DNA of 64,000 nt from Prosthecobacter dejongeii. Lineage in GTDB: Bacteria; Verrucomicrobiota; Verrucomicrobiia; Verrucomicrobiales; Verrucomicrobiaceae. Numbering within the stretch: the stretch's first letter is position 1; the number at the start of each line of letters is the position of its first letter. The position numbers were made by a program, and so were the translations under genes. Below the pieces are notes generated by a model. The model did no database searches, was not told where the DNA came from, and saw nothing but the letters and a program-made list of their open reading frames with translations. This document shows, piece by piece, positions 59,601 to 64,000 of this stretch. The DNA lies in the NCBI RefSeq assembly GCF_014203045.1, contig NZ_JACHIF010000011.1, positions 62,001 to 126,000 on the forward strand. Reading direction: 5' to 3'.

Positions 59601-62600
59601 TGGCCGGAATCTCGGTCAAATTGCCGATACCAAAGGTCGCATCATATCCAGTAAAACCACCTTGACCGACAATACCCACACCGCGTGCTGTGCTGTAAGC
59701 CGCATAATCTGTGCTGTTGGCAATCGCCCAGGCACCTAAGATCCCACTTCCAATGGCGGTCTGAGGCGAAGCGAAAACAATACGCGCATTGTTGCCCTGC
59801 TGCCCGAGCTGGGTGCCGGTGAAGTTCAGGGTTGTGCCAATATTTCTTGTCAGGCTAGCGATCGTCAAATCAGCCGAAGTAATCGTGCCACCGCCTGTAT
59901 TGGAAGCAATCGAGTTAGCACCTTGAGCAAGCGTAATGGCACCGACGGTCTCTGTAGCTGCGGTGCTGAGGCGACCTGTGAAAGTCAATGTGCCGCTGCG
60001 AAGAGTGATCGGAGCTGTATCAGACAGACGATTATTGATAGAGGTCTGAATATTGTCATTGTTTGCCAGGAACAGAGTCGCGTGGTTGATGTCAATGGCC
60101 GAGGTATTCAGTAAGGTTGCGTCATCACGCAGGGTGGTGGTGCCGCCCATGAGCATCGTTGGCCCCGTGTAAGTTTGTGCCATTTCCAGAGTGAGTGTGT
60201 TGCCACCCACGCGAGCAAAGTTGATGTTGCCCATGATTTGGCCAGAGAAACCCGTGCTTCCACCTGCCATGTTGGTGAGGAATGAGGCATTAGCACCGCC
60301 GTTAAGAATGGTGCCGCCAGTGCCAGGAAGCCCACCAGGGCCACTGAGTTGGGCAATGTATTGGCTGTTGCCATTCAGGTCCAAGATCGCGCCGATATTC
60401 ATCTGCAGGAGCTGGTTCGGGAAAAGGGTATTCAGCCCTGCATTCAGCTTCAACGTGCCGTTGAGGATGTTCTGAGTTCCTGAAATAAAACTAGGGGTAT
60501 TGAGCTGAAGAGTGCCATCCAGTGCCTTGGCCCAGTTGCCAGTGCCAGTCAGAGAGCTATTCACTTCGAGAGTCGTGCCTGCATTCACTTGAATGAAACC
60601 AGTATTCCCAGCGAAAGCAATTTCAGGAATATTCAGCGTATTGTTGCCACCAGTGTTGAGGATGGCGCCAGAGGTCAACGTCAGCCTGTTGAGGGCAGCA
60701 CCGCCGAGAGTAAGCCCCGTGCCATTGATTTTGAGAGCATTCAGTGTGCGGTTAGCCGTCGTGCTAATGCTTGCGGTCACATTCAGGGTATCCGTGGCGC
60801 CTGATGTGTTTAAATTATTGGCATTGTTGTAGGCCGTGAAAGGCACAACCCCGTTAGCTCCATAAGTGGCGAAATCACTGCCAAGGAAAACACGAGGTGC
60901 GATGCCCGTCGTTGCGGGGATCAGGGTTGGCGCTGCCGTGAAGATCACTTTATTGGTTGATCCCAAGCTCGGAATTCCGGTTAGATCTAAGGAAGAACCA
61001 CTGTTTGCAAAGTTGACTGAAGCAAAGGTCAGCGTGTTCGGGCCAGAACCTGACATCGTGATCCAAGACTGGATGTTATTGATGGTCAATGCACCGAGAG
61101 TCTCAGAAGTTCCGTTGGCATCACCGATGAGATTCAAGATACCTCCGTTGAAGGTCACCGCACCAGTATCAGCCAAGCGCCCAGCCGCATTGTCTCCCAG
61201 CGTATTGTCTAGAGTCAGAGTGCCGCCAGCATTTAAAGTGACTGTTCCTGCATTCCAGGAGCCCCCAGCTACGGTGGAGAGAATGGTGTTGCCACGGCTT
61301 ACCGTAAGCGCACCCGTAGCCAAGTTTGTGCCTGTCAGATTAAGAGTGCCAGTGCCAGCCATCTGCAAACCATTGGCCCCAGTCCCTGCGTTATAAGCAC
61401 TGTTGATCAGCGTGTTGCCGGTGCCATAAAGTGTGAAGGTGGATGCAGCGCTGTTGGTAATGCCTCCAGAAATAATCAGCTCTGCTGGGCCCGTGAGATC
61501 GTTTTGCAGGTTTCGGCTGCCGTTAAGTGCGACACCACCACCGAAATCAATCGAATTGGTTCCTGCGACACGTGGAGGTGAAGCATTGATTTGAGTGGCG
61601 TTGGTGATTTTGTTCACGCCTACCAAACCACCAGAAACTCCAGTGGTGAGTGTACCGCCGTTGAAAGCAAAGGTCCCGGTGCCGAGTGCTCCCACTTTAT
61701 TGAGAGCCAAAATGCCGTTCGAAAGAGTTGTCGTGCCCGAATAAGTATTGGGCGTGGCACCAGCCATGGTGAATGTAGCGTCGGGTGCAATGGCAATGTT
61801 CCATGCCGTGAGAACGCCCGAAGTTGCAGAGTTACGAATCACACCATTCCAGACAGTGGATCCGTAACCGCGAATGTTGACAGTGCGAGTGCCAGCCGTC
61901 TGATCGAAGTTAACAAAGTCGCCATTGATGGTGAGGAGTGATCCATTTTCCAAGTTGTTGCTCAAACCGGGAACATCATTAGCACCCGTTGCCTTGTAAA
62001 TGTTGGCGTTGATCGTGATTGGAGCCGTGCCAGCAAACGTAGAAGACGTGTTGTTGTTCAGGATGATTGGCTGGCTCAGAGCCAACCCGCCCGTATTGGA
62101 GGAAAAAATCCCAGCGTTGGAAATCAATAAGCCACCGAATACCAATTCACCGCCGGCCGGGATGGTGCGCGCCGAGGAAAGGGTGAAGGAGCTAGAATTA
62201 GGAATCGTCGCAACCGTATCGCCGTAACTAATTCCAGGACCATTGACGTTCATACCAATAACGAGACTGCCCGTGGTTCCCGTAGCAAGGTTCACGGTCG
62301 CTGAGTTAGCCACTGCCTGGGAGGTAAGCCCTGTAGGTCCTGCTGTGCCCAAAGCCGCATTGCTAGCGATACCGAGGAGACCACCGTCAACGCGAGTTCC
62401 CCCTGTGTAAGTGTTATTGGCGTTCAGAATCCAAACACCACCACCGCCTTTGAGCAACCTCAGAGAACCGCCATTGTCAGCAAGGATGGAATTAACTGAG
62501 TTAGCATCCGTATTGGAGCCCTGCAATTCCAGAGTCTTGTTGCCACCCGTGGTGTTGACCGAACCAGCAGTATTATTCAAAAGGTTCATCAAGATGAGAG

Positions 62601-64000
62601 GCCCGCTGCCACTGGAATCAATACGGCGAGTGCCCGTGGTACCCACAATGTTGATCACACGCGTCGTGGTTTCTCCCGGACCAACGTACATGAGGTTGGT
62701 CGTAGTCGTGTTGCCAGGATTACCCAGCTCAATGACACCGCCACTCACATTCGTACCAAAGCTCGAAGAGGTGGCTCCTGCTGAACCAATCGAGGTAGCA
62801 AAAACGCTCTCCTGACGAATGATCGTTTTGCCAGAGTAAGTATTGGCATCTCCAAGAATCAGAGGGCCGCTACCGATTTTACCCAAACCAGCAGTGCCAC
62901 TGATCACTCCATTTAAAGTCGCGTAATCGAGATTGGTTGTGCCGTTGTCATTGACCTGGATTTCCTTCCAGCCACCCGCAGTAATGGTCGCAGCAATTCC
63001 GCTTCCGGCGGCGGTGGCGTTTTGACTGATGTTGAATGTCGTCAGACCCGTGATCGCGGTGATGTAAGAGCCCGCAGGGATATTGGTACCCGTGATAGCT
63101 TGGCCGACCGTCAATCCATTGGTGTTACCTGTAGTGATGGTGATGCCACTGTTGGCATTCGTCGTGGTGATCGTGGGAGTCGCAGCAACACCGGCCACGC
63201 CCAAGCTGAAATCTCCATTGATGGTCACATCAGCCAAAGACGTCGCTGAATTGAGGAGCAGCACACCAGCACCCAAAAAGTTTGCCGTGGATCCCCAAAC
63301 TGGATTTGCCAGAGACGTCCAGTTTACTGTCAAAGGCAGTTCACCAGCAGAGAAACCGCCGTTGCCATTCGCCACAAAACGGAATTGACCTGCCCCAGTT
63401 CCCAATGTGCGATTGAAGGTGCCTGTGCTTTCAAAAACACCGCCGCTCAACAGTAAATTACTAGCCGTCGGCAAAGACAAACCATCTTGAGCACGGAGTG
63501 CGCCCCCTGTGATGGTCGTAATGCCTGAATAACTGTTTGCATTGTTTCCCAAAATCCACAAACCACCGCCGGACTTCGTGAGGCTGAGGGCTTCATTGGC
63601 ATTGGGGTTGTTTATAAGGCGGAGATTGATCTGGTTATCTCCTGTCGAGTCGCCCTGAAGGGTAAGAGTGCGAGTTCCCGTGCCGGAAAAGGCCACTGGA
63701 GCTGTATTGTTGAAGATCATCGTCGCATTGTTAGCTGCACGAGAAAGGTTGGGAGCACCATAGCTTCCTGAAGAATCCAGAGTGCCGTTACCAGCCAGCG
63801 TAAACAAACGGTTCGTGCTGACACTAGGCGTCTGAGTGGTCTGGTAAATCGTGCCCGTAGCGCCAGTGTATTGAAGAATACCTCCGTTGAATACAAGGCT
63901 TGCGGCGTTGGTGGCATCATTGCCAGCATCCCCGGTGCCAATACCGCTCGCCACACCGATATTTGCTAAAGAAGTGACAGCCAGAGTCCCGCCGAGAATG
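44677..64000 (-). CDS. giant autotransporter-associated beta-strand-repeat protein with PEP-CTERM tail (5' partial)
   Basis: More than 6,440 codons without a stop, still open at the right window edge (frame reads ILGGTLAVTSLANIGV there). A GTG at 63954 is merely the first possible start inside the window. The body is Gly/Asn/Thr/Ser/Ala/Leu-rich with hundreds of short beta strands. PATR-type units recur, such as NTYTGGTRVDGGLLGIASN, NTYSGTTTLSNGIL and STYTGTTTVNAGLLQIGN. No autotransporter barrel is found. The C-terminus is VVIPEPSRVMLLLFAFMVLG then LRRRRSM: a PEP motif, membrane helix and Arg cluster, which in Verrucomicrobia mark export and sorting by an exosortase-type system. The last repeats carry GAISVASGATLAGTGTLGGN then IASGGILSPGDS, the usual end of such arrays. 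Likely a secreted or surface adhesin or matrix protein. Cys is nearly absent. Family is firm, role inferred. Confidence 0.93.
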   Translation of the reverse strand, partial: ILGGTLAVTSLANIGVASGIGTGDAGNDATNAASLVFNGGILQYTGATGTIYQTTQTPSVSTNRLFTLAGNGTLDSSGSYGAPNLSRAANNATMIFNNTAPVAFSGTGTRTLTLQGDSTGDNQINLRLINNPNANEALSLTKSGGGLWILGNNANSYSGITTITGGALRAQDGLSLPTASNLLLSGGVFESTGTFNRTLGTGAGQFRFVANGNGGFSAGELPLTVNWTSLANPVWGSTANFLGAGVLLLNSATSLADVTINGDFSLGVAGVAATPTITTTNANSGITITTGNTNGLTVGQAITGTNIPAGSYITAITGLTTFNISQNATAAGSGIAATITAGGWKEIQVNDNGTTNLDYATLNGVISGTAGLGKIGSGPLILGDANTYSGKTIIRQESVFATSIGSAGATSSSFGTNVSGGVIELGNPGNTTTTNLMYVGPGETTTRVINIVGTTGTRRIDSSGSGPLILMNLLNNTAGSVNTTGGNKTLELQGSNTDANSVNSILADNGGSLRLLKGGGGVWILNANNTYTGGTRVDGGLLGIASNAALGTAGPTGLTSQAVANSATVNLATGTTGSLVIGMNVNGPGISYGDTVATIPNSSSFTLSSARTIPAGGELVFGGLLISNAGIFSSNTGGLALSQPIILNNNTSSTFAGTAPITINANIYKATGANDVPGLSNNLENGSLLTINGDFVNFDQTAGTRTVNIRGYGSTVWNGVIRNSATSGVLTAWNIAIAPDATFTMAGATPNTYSGTTTLSNGILALNKVGALGTGTFAFNGGTLTTGVSGGLVGVNKITNATQINASPPRVAGTNSIDFGGGVALNGSRNLQNDLTGPAELIISGGITNSAASTFTLYGTGNTLINSAYNAGTGANGLQMAGTGTLNLTGTNLATGALTVSRGNTILSTVAGGSWNAGTVTLNAGGTLTLDNTLGDNAAGRLADTGAVTFNGGILNLIGDANGTSETLGALTINNIQSWITMSGSGPNTLTFASVNFANSGSSLDLTGIPSLGSTNKVIFTAAPTLIPATTGIAPRVFLGSDFATYGANGVVPFTAYNNANNLNTSGATDTLNVTASISTTANRTLNALKINGTGLTLGGAALNRLTLTSGAILNTGGNNTLNIPEIAFAGNTGFIQVNAGTTLEVNSSLTGTGNWAKALDGTLQLNTPSFISGTQNILNGTLKLNAGLNTLFPNQLLQMNIGAILDLNGNSQYIAQLSGPGGLPGTGGTILNGGANASFLTNMAGGSTGFSGQIMGNINFARVGGNTLTLEMAQTYTGPTMLMGGTTTLRDDATLLNTSAIDINHATLFLANNDNIQTSINNRLSDTAPITLRSGTLTFTGRLSTAATETVGAITLAQGANSIASNTGGGTITSADLTIASLTRNIGTTLNFTGTQLGQQGNNARIVFASPQTAIGSGILGAWAIANSTDYAAYSTARGVGIVGQGGFTGYDATFGIGNLTEIPATYLVNTTLTGNTTTGVLKLAGNAANNILFSSGSDVLNLQYGGLLRSNNQFETSIGTLANRGILTAGGTETSGLRELVIFNNSSGNPAYGSGTIPALSNIVTGITTLGLRPGMAVSNANFPAGTTILSIDSLNQVTVSQTSTNATQQTGQTLTTVGVIPSGATTINSQVVTMSSTVGLASGMTFTGTNIPAGTFILSVDSPTQVTLSRPATATATALTFTAGTSNLIVNSVIADNGAGNSVSLVKSGGGVLNLTANNTYTGGTFVSQGTVNLNGNGTVIPAGGITLTGATLTMNTNAGQIASSNAVTLNGGSALTLVGNNTLDSLNFNNNGGTTNPTVTTNGILTLSNATPITVASNNPSTVATIAGFLDLGTGTKTINTPGIQVFGNTITRISPTLNISAAILSPGATINKTGAGVLQVSGQSTFTGGLNLAAGGILISGNSSPTYGGTGITSGPLGSGTLSAAAGTTLLVDGSRTIGNDVTFAGTPLFDSTANTAWTLTLNGDISGLANGASTVQINNPLLTVALLGNIPNIGSITSFNKTGLGTLIFNATGYNGDFNAAALGNQNAVSLLHDGNPPNVGNSTIESIALGNVIFNPGIVGTINIGRAGANGPFVNAANKILVPASVSNIGNGLIVNNNNGYGLRVTGAATLSGVPAFTVANATASNVTQGLYLDGALSGTGFVKTGAGTLVLGNAGNNFTGNVNINQGVVSVDSDSQLGNAANLVLLNPQTGTATLRATDDISTSRVIQLSNTTNLRAIEVVTGKTLTLNSAFDLNAGAGASAGLIKADRGTLLLTAANTGWSGPLTISGGAVRTGLASSLGSGPITINSVGAALQLQGGITVANAITVDVTGNNQTLTGINTGGAIQSLSGTNIVSSPITVNATTVTDNTSRNFGFGADAGATLTLSGNITFNHTSGGTNRNVIAYIGGAGNVNLGGTLDNANATPGNSFVFKYGAGDLTLTNANAMPDSEVRVYRGNLILNGNGVLGTSGFQTQVYQNGTLVLDNSATNTANRFGSNRVVQLLGGTLRAVPNAAGSSHVSTGALQISSGASTINMVTGGSQTITFGSLTQNGGSTLNLIGNFGTATNRLTFTTAPTLSPANTGILARVLTNNNEFATYGANGVATFTGYAATTNILSATATQTFRATPATANSLTGNQTLNALNLNTGAGSLNVGGLAGLNPTTLTVTSGGILVNGTGSNAILSVPVLAFAGTEAIMHVASGISLDITSGISGTGGLTKSLNGILNFNQQQYYSGTTTVNAGTLNLNPNTTNTLLFNNALTVNSGATVDLKNGVQYIGNLASSGGGGNSDLSGGTVTNSGAEATLVTNSNSSFNGQITGSIYFNKTGTNTLNLQEANTYTGATLVNGGTLSVADKGTLANTSAITVSRGSLTLTNGNLYSLTNRINDAAPITLMAGNITINGRGQSDVSEVFGNLTVVDGHNSIFTNQGGTGINTTRLDFGTFTRAANSSSTIRFNALGSLGVIGSANRIYFSGGVPLTNNIIGPWAIVDREFATYDPTYGVSALGQAGMANYDGSGLNTNPLPTDNVRFTATGTTVLAANTTLGTLNFASQNAATTLDLNGKTLTIQGGGLLLAQQSDNVNFAINNGNLTSGLLNVGGDFYITHANFTGTNRTVSIGAAITDNGTGPVRVVKTSGDTGTSVMTFNGINTYTGGTVLNQGTLVLGATGRLGTGGITVNQATFTQTAGGIIPSQVLTMNGGAVATLAGANTLTNINFVSNGGSGPTLNPTGTLTLTGGISSTPTAAGVISTISNGIIDLNASGSFPVNVAATLVNGKDVAPWQSGLTINSVIQNGGIVKSGAGVLQLGGQSTFAGGINVIGGGLIIGASSTPSGIGDTVITGPLGTGNVTMAANTSLLSSTAVTVSNNFTFLGDTVFNGLNNITLNGVTTLPSTWNATVTAPQTTVTIADASPSLAGDFINKSGLGILVVGNYAGTIQAVGGLVFTGDGNGLGTFESLALGGNLALTGDTAITVNRSGSAPNARNKMLQRSSLTIPGNIISVSNQNGYGLEFTGATNMTGPAHFAVGIATSSNVVQGLNLTGAVDDGAGTFGLIKSGPGTLALNGVNTFGGAGQTIDILNGVLSVNSDQALGNASNTVTLNVDGSAGVGFRATGTFTTARTFNLAQANNSFEVTVGSVMTLTTPFNLSALNNVLHKADNGVMEIAADNTGWTGTLNINAGAVRLSHNNAAGSGAILVSPNSGAVGAALQLANNVTISNPLTTQGVTNQLLGGLNFGGQLQSVSGVNTYAGAISMPWDTAIGADAGSTLNITGGVTNTLANHQLWFTGAGNININGTALAAGSGATGFFAVQKYGNGTLTIGNANNVLISDATGFRVNAGTVLFNGNGTWGGSFSSTSTNFLVLPRATLTLDNTATNLNNRLGSSRLINLTGGNLNLIGNAAATTTETFGSPTFGRGYSVITVTAGAGGGSNLVFSGQANNPATAQNSGTAPSGASVLFRGTSLGAAAANGVATIASTGGTGFTFAGQGGAAGTSTKGILPWALIDATANGNGTSFATASTATSILRPLAANEYSANNTVAANNNVLLTSGSTAVTTGVTPNSVTIEGNAGLSLSNGVLFNLSSGGILVRSGSTSVITGGVINQTSGFSPLNIWTLGDLTINSTINGGNGQANGSIGFVKAGAGMLTLAPATASVAGLAGLGINTISGQLVINGGTLRLGSNTKNAIQTNNFVALNNGTLDLNGNSQQILSLFGDSVVANGGGIVTSSSGTGSLFVNQDNAGRSFAGSIQGNVNFARSGQNTLTLYSNQTYIGSTLINGGTTTLRDEAAFSGTSSLELNYATLLLDSGTSTINLANRLNDSATITIRGGTLTIQGRAQTASSEVLGAVTVAEGFNVINPLIGGTGINSVDVSLASLSRPAGSSATLIVQGTNLGTIGSNSRVTVGTLNGVATTSVAYSANGSGLTNNIVGGWAISSANEFLTYIPGLGLASLNQAGAAQYDFNNSFIGADSNDNVRFNATATVPNGGSTIYSLSLSGSNIALNFATPTDTLNIVSGGLIGPNANQNFGATLDSGRITAGGLTPSANSDLYIYNRANTLTINSRLVDNTNGIGSSVRVVLTPSGGAINLVNPNASYTGGTVVHGSTLNLNHATGGVVVPQATVAANGLVLNGATVNMNNSAGQIATGNIVTLNGSSTLNYFGNNTQQGFVFNNTGGTGNPTVQSFSTTSSTGAGSVGVLTIGSAGVVATSSNVGTTNILAGRIDFGTSVNTINVAPISANGVTDVSPLQAALIVQGIVGSSGGINKTGNGVLQLGAQQIFTGKLTVVSGGLRNGTTNTGSRFARLALNAGTRYDLSGASTAWGSLEGSGEIFSYTGTPTLTVGFDNTDSTFSGQFSRFNAAAPNAVNINKVGTGVLTFDSVQNATTGSSGSITVSGGGITYSGAGKAFVSVPTATAPTSAVSFIVNTNGKLTLDNTLSNVNNRLSLNGTAGQVTMQGGAFEIIGNGTTTTTEAINNLTFQNGMGVVNLTPDVAQPLNVTVVTLGNPNTSGTGLIRGISTVAGNGASTLTLTNAAFQGGQGGGANNSTNMSIRPDILVDSSATGLGTGFLVRDSVNTNRVRALTTAELNTTPTTWVTAQNAGILNSDAVIRANTNANSLTLSGVANLLSGLDATAFGSYGPGGTLLTQSLNVAGLLALNDSTVTTSIGSLAGNGGTTIKLHTVGNAVFNANSFVGIGSTGGLDKADGGTLNLNRATYFTGGLVVSGGTVNLNGGDRSIVVSPTQGAATVNALQVNSGTLELNGSSQVFGTISNNNAFPTSNAVINNSGAASSLTSTGGGTFSGQINGNIAFTRAGNSTTLLTNESAYTGATTIRGGTLQLRDSGALTGTSALNVNYGALLWDNYGLNVAGNLNPTRFAATVPVTLQGGSFSINGAGSTDTTVSLNSVTIAGGQNTIATLPYISSGSTVKLTIGNLVRNPTNRSGVNFNGFTTNNSSGSNTLGGQGLTTNGNIMINQLNGAAFSSANLVNNLIGGWAVADGSAFATYSDTFGVVAMGNSYGGFVAPAFTGSDVSVTTVATGNYSDGATARTLTTGARVANSWRIGGQTATTNFTFNSGATLSLNVGLITNANVGITLTATDATNTITGTGADLYFYINQSTTAIQPAIVGSSALISNGPGVLSLRPQFASNTYTGGTFINGGSTTLLANPSFIAIPGDLAITNAGVTLGNATVGQIAPTSNVTLNGGGSLNLFAYTATTSQTLSSLTFNNEGGTANPGLNFGAPTALSTIVLSSATPLTSINNSLATTPTIAAATSAAANSALTFSHPNPVITVNAGLAETGLNITAPINGTGGFLTLTKTGAGALALSGANTFTTGFNLNQGSLIFGNSTTGTLPAVTNGPVGTGTLTIEGGTALLSDGTARTIGNMTTVNGDFTFGGTLVGNNLTLSGAMNLGAAGRNLAVTSPAVTATISGAITSTATGTALTKSGAGTLILSSAGNTFGGAGVAVIGGILRNGVNNAVPVTSAVAVSAGAGYDLNNFDQTLANISGAGFITNSANSTKTLTVGDANNSTFAGVLTDNDTAATSSRLALVKAGAGTLSLTGSVSDYTGTTTVNAGVLEVTKLDNGGSASSIGNSTNAAANLVINGSTVRYIGAGDSTNRSFTIGTTGATIESSGTGAVNFTNTAAPTLAGTNTARSFTLGGINAAANVFAAPLGNNGSGATSLVKAGAGTWILTGSSTYTGTTTVNAGLLQIGNNTVLNASTGSGAISVASGATLAGTGTLGGNTTIASGGILSPGDSTAMLAVDRNGNLSITGTLGTVIGGTTGGQIRMNVSMPTLNSAGYTAAYELSPISALDYYNNVLSPAERALWNTAQASGTRNHDFISVTGALNLTDGTTGSPTVAVTADGYTNYTFGDIFNLFDWNTLGVRDSGGVGTFNPGSVDSLLLPTLGNNLFWDTSLFSTAGILVVIPEPSRVMLLLFAFMVLGLRRRRSM
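45800..61000 (-). repeat. four tandem super-modules inside the giant protein gene
   Basis: Three marker blocks recur in the same order. Marker 1, a (G/P)WA(I/V)-containing block followed by an FATY-like segment, centres near 59,715, 55,060, 50,730 and 47,550. Marker 2, (Q/N)TYTG-x-T-x(L/I)-x-GGT then SAI and a (L/I)NDxAPIT-like piece, centres near 60,180, 55,530, 51,230 and 48,060. Marker 3, GVLQ(L/V)xGQxTFxGG, centres near 58,345, 54,110, 49,720 and 46,555. Spacings are about 4.2-4.7, 4.3-4.4 and 3.2 kb. So one unit of about 1,050-1,550 residues was duplicated three times and the copies diverged. Boundaries are approximate. Confidence 0.8.
58950..63180 (-). repeat. interspersed GM-x-V/T-GIPxGT-x-I type modules in the giant protein
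   Basis: Four short units of about 45-55 residues differ from the surrounding PATR repeats. Each has the pattern G(M/Q)x(V/I/F)xG-x-(G/N)(I/F)PxG(T/S)-x-(I/V), then a T-x-(F/L)-(N/T)(I/L)S-like end. They lie near 63,020-63,180, 62,170-62,290, 59,170-59,320 and 58,950-59,150. Examples include VGQAITGTNIPAGSYITAIT and SGMTFTGTNIPAGTFILSVD. They are seen only in the part nearer the N-terminus. Confidence 0.7.

Noticed and set aside
44677..64000. CRISPR-like or phage tail-fibre array
   Set aside because: The repeats are protein-level, diverged and in one continuous frame; DNA-level units are not identical and have no spacer pattern, and no phage genes are near.

Overview
The window looks like chromosome of a Verrucomicrobiota bacterium, probably Verrucomicrobiaceae (Prosthecobacter/Verrucomicrobium-like). 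This is inferred, not proven. It rests on the long cyanobacteria-like IspH, a Tat-exported DUF1501 protein, a giant autotransporter-associated beta-strand-repeat protein ending in a PEP-CTERM tail, and ribosomal proteins with long low-complexity tails. No tRNA, rRNA, CRISPR array, prophage or insertion sequence was recognised.

Layout. (1) 1-4272: ispH (5' end cut by the window edge), a small lipoprotein, a membrane-bound class III nucleotide cyclase, and a reverse-strand response regulator with an excisionase-type DNA-binding head. (2) 4273-5615: about 1.3 kb with no convincing gene, ending in the terminator of map. (3) 5616-21170, all minus strand: a merged str-S10-spc cluster reading rpsL-rpsG-fusA-rpsJ-rplC-rplD-rplW-rplB-rpsS-[secreted coiled-coil protein]-rplV-rpsC-rplP-rpmC-rpsQ-rplN-rplX-rplE-rpsH-rplF-rplR-rpsE-rplO-secY-map. 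tuf, rpsN, rpmD and adk are missing from their usual places. A non-ribosomal gene with a signal peptide sits between rpsS and rplV. (4) 21171-28074, minus strand: yebC-rho-hemW-lysS-fur. (5) 28341-36801: nadE, a PpiD/SurA-like foldase with a TPR protein, a periplasmic rhodanese, a Tat-exported Fe/Mn superoxide dismutase, trmB, a membrane-anchored unknown, a DUF1501 protein and an unlisted 39-residue membrane peptide. (6) 36981-42980, plus strand: polA, then an unknown exported protein, a tandem ModA-like binding protein and a rhodanese lipoprotein packed closely together. (7) 43508-44565, minus strand: a DUF486 membrane protein and a coiled-coil/zinc-ribbon protein. (8) 44677-64000, minus strand: a single reading frame of more than 6,440 codons that is still open at the window edge.

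How the parts fit. Most of the window is core information processing: translation, secretion, N-terminal Met removal, termination and replication/repair. The most unusual content is the giant surface protein, which contains four diverged copies of a super-module of roughly 1,050-1,550 residues, and the exported protein embedded in the ribosomal cluster. The tandem ModA/rhodanese/unknown trio and the excisionase-headed response regulator are smaller candidates for undescribed biology.
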